Assembly (NCBI GenBank): GCA_947631625.1
Contig: CANRMA010000008.1
Span: 62,001 to 126,000, forward strand
Source: an uncultured Lachnospiraceae bacterium
Lineage (GTDB): Bacteria; Bacillota; Clostridia; Lachnospirales; Lachnospiraceae
DNA: 64,000 bases
Reading direction: 5' to 3'
The notes under the pieces are model-generated. The model worked only from the letters and a program-made list of their open reading frames with translations, was not told the DNA's origin and ran no database searches. The stretch's first letter is position 1; each line of letters starts with the position of its first letter. Positions 62,907 to 64,000 of this stretch are shown here, piece by piece. The position numbers and the translations under genes were made by a program.

Positions 62907-62912
62907 ATTTTC

Positions 62913-63671
62913 TCAAATCCTTACCGATATTCCTCTGTTACCAAGGTACCGCTTCAAGTCCATTATTTCCATTTCCTTAAAGTGAAAAAGCGAGGCTGCA
63001 AGCGCGGCATCCGCTTTTCCTACAGTAAAAGCATCATAAAAATGCTCCATCGTTCCGGCTCCTCCCGAAGCTATGACCGGTATCGACACATTGTCGGATA
63101 TGCTCCTCGTAAGTTCAAGATCATAACCGGCCTTAGTCCCGTCTTTGTCCATACTGGTAAGCAAAATCTCGCCGGCCCCAAGACTTTCCGCCTTCATGGC
63201 CCACTCTATTGCATCAATCCCCATATCAACCCGACCGCCGTTTTTATAAATATTCCAACCGCCGTCATCACGACGTTTGGCGTCTATAGCCACTACTACG
63301 CACTGCGAACCAAATTTATCGGCTGCATCCGAAATAAGCCGCGGATTCATTATAGCCGCGGAATTTACCGATACCTTGTCCGCTCCTTCCCTTAAAATTG
63401 CCCTAAAATCATCTACGCTGCGTATGCCGCCGCCAACGGTAAAAGGTATAAAAACTGTCGCAGCAACCTTTCTGACCATCTCCACTGCAGTCTGCCTTGC
63501 ATCGGAGGACGCCGTGATATCCAGAAATACCAGTTCATCGGCCCCTGACTTATCATATGCCGCGCCAACCTGCGCAGGATCACCCGCATCTATAAGGTTT
63601 ACAAAATTAACACCTTTTACTACCCTGCCGTTTTTGACATCAAGACAGGGAATGATTCTTTTAGTATGCAT
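62913..63671 (-). CDS. hisF: Imidazole glycerol phosphate synthase subunit HisF
   Basis: Cyclase subunit of the histidine pathway; takes ammonia from HisH. The two catalytic aspartates are in PCLDVKNGR (D11) and VVAIDAKR (about D130); [11 protein letters not shown] and [10 protein letters not shown] are the phosphate loops. The 252 residues form the TIM barrel. It is preceded by hisH on the same strand, with a gap of about 170 bases filled by a pyrimidine-rich repeat. Confidence 0.97.
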   Translation of the reverse strand: MHTKRIIPCLDVKNGRVVKGVNFVNLIDAGDPAQVGAAYDKSGADELVFLDITASSDARQTAVEMVRKVAATVFIPFTVGGGIRSVDDFRAILREGADKVSVNSAAIMNPRLISDAADKFGSQCVVVAIDAKRRDDGGWNIYKNGGRVDMGIDAIEWAMKAESLGAGEILLTSMDKDGTKAGYDLELTRSISDNVSIPVIASGGAGTMEHFYDAFTVGKADAALAASLFHFKEMEIMDLKRYLGNRGISVRI

Positions 63672-63674
63672 TGC

Positions 63675-63822
63675 TGTTTTCCTTTTACTATTTTTCTTTT
63701 ACTGTTTTTCTTTTACTGTTTTACTTTTACTGTTTTACTTTTATTGTTTTTCTTTTACTGTTTTTCTTTTTTTGTTTTTTTTACTGTTTTTCTTTTTTTG
63801 TTTTTCTTTTACTGTTATACCT
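63675..63822. repeat. Low-complexity tandem repeat between hisH and hisF
   Basis: About ten degenerate copies of a 14-15-base unit (TTTTTCTTTTACTG on the plus strand), purine-rich on the transcribed sense strand. It separates two genes that are usually close together. The ribosome-binding site of hisF (AAAGGA) lies at its edge. Confidence 0.85.
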
Positions 63823-63842
63823 GCGGTTAAATCATAATTTAA

Positions 63843-64000
63843 TCAGCTTTTCATACATGCAGCAGGCGCTGATACATTAAGAAAATTATCCAAAATCTTC
63901 AATCCTGTCTCAGAACTCTTCTCAGGATGAAACTGACAGGCAAAAACATTATCTTTCTCAACAGAAGCATGAATTGATACGCCATATTCCGCAGTCGCCG
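63843..64000 (-). CDS. hisH: Imidazole glycerol phosphate synthase subunit HisH (partial, C-terminal end)
   Basis: The last ~50 codons of the glutaminase subunit; the gene continues beyond the window. The catalytic histidine and glutamate are visible in ACQFHPEKSSETGLKIL. Stop codon TGA at 63843-63845, followed by the repeat tract and hisF. Confidence 0.9.
   Translation of the reverse strand, partial: ATAEYGVSIHASVEKDNVFACQFHPEKSSETGLKILDNFLNVSAPAACMKS

Noticed and set aside
63277-63880. Phe/Tyr-rich reading frames on the plus strand opposite hisF
   Set aside because: They arise from the pyrimidine-rich repeat and the antisense of hisF.

Overview
The window looks like a low-to-mid-GC chromosome segment from a strictly anaerobic Clostridia, most likely a member of Lachnospiraceae. 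Supporting signs are the gene order era-yqzL-recO-glyS, a six-gene Rnf complex, the order FAD-oxidoreductase/cmk/ispH/rpsA, a Na+-pumping biotin-dependent decarboxylase cluster, a very large FtsA-like ATPase and a clostridial PFL/ACT-domain gene pair. Most genes lie on the minus strand in long, tightly packed operons.

Layout. 1-5.3 kb: glyS, a lipoprotein, recO, a YqzL-like protein, era and a DUF4349 lipoprotein. 5.3-9.3 kb: an M16C metallopeptidase and an Fe-S aldo/keto reductase. 9.4-14.4 kb: rnfBAEGDC (transcribed C-D-G-E-A-B). 14.6-22.2 kb: a YprB-like exonuclease on the plus strand, then cheR, rpsA, ispH, cmk, a BaiN-like flavoprotein, RpiR and TetR regulators on the minus strand. 22.4-27.8 kb: a sodium-pump decarboxylase operon with two different carboxyltransferase subunits. 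28-33.3 kb: two D,D-carboxypeptidases, scpAB, a phosphoesterase and rpsU. 33.5-41.6 kb: tmcAL, an acyltransferase, cardiolipin synthase, a metal-transport operon (ZIP, HPr-like, CDF) and feoAB. 41.8-47.3 kb: a diguanylate cyclase, a DtxR-like regulator, a MATE exporter, a PFL-family protein and an ACT-domain protein. 47.3-54.8 kb: a structured repeat element, an MBL hydrolase, an FtsA-like protein, coaE, polA and a zinc-finger membrane protein. 60.6-64 kb: lysA, ung, hisF and the 3' end of hisH.

The accessory part is 55.06-60.6 kb, inserted next to a tRNA-Leu(CAA) gene whose 3' end is partly duplicated just downstream. It is more AT-rich and holds a small orphan gene, an EAL phosphodiesterase, decayed coding remnants, a type III toxin-antitoxin locus of the ToxIN/AbiQ family (58.45-59.13 kb), an unrecognised small gene, a truncated VOC gene and a frameshifted XRE regulator.

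Two kinds of non-coding structure stand out. The first is a ~395-bp element at 47.29-47.68 kb, made of two nested inverted repeats, flanked by a 13-bp direct repeat, whose left end recurs at 19.30-19.37 kb. The second is an abundance of short tandem repeats, several of them in frame inside conserved genes (polA, ftsA-like, MATE). A perfect 14-bp palindrome also recurs three times, with a fourth near-copy upstream of ung.

Functionally, the Rnf complex and the decarboxylase cluster can together maintain a Na+ (or H+) gradient. The GGDEF and EAL proteins point to c-di-GMP signalling. The feo, ZIP, CDF and DtxR-like genes form a metal-homeostasis neighbourhood.
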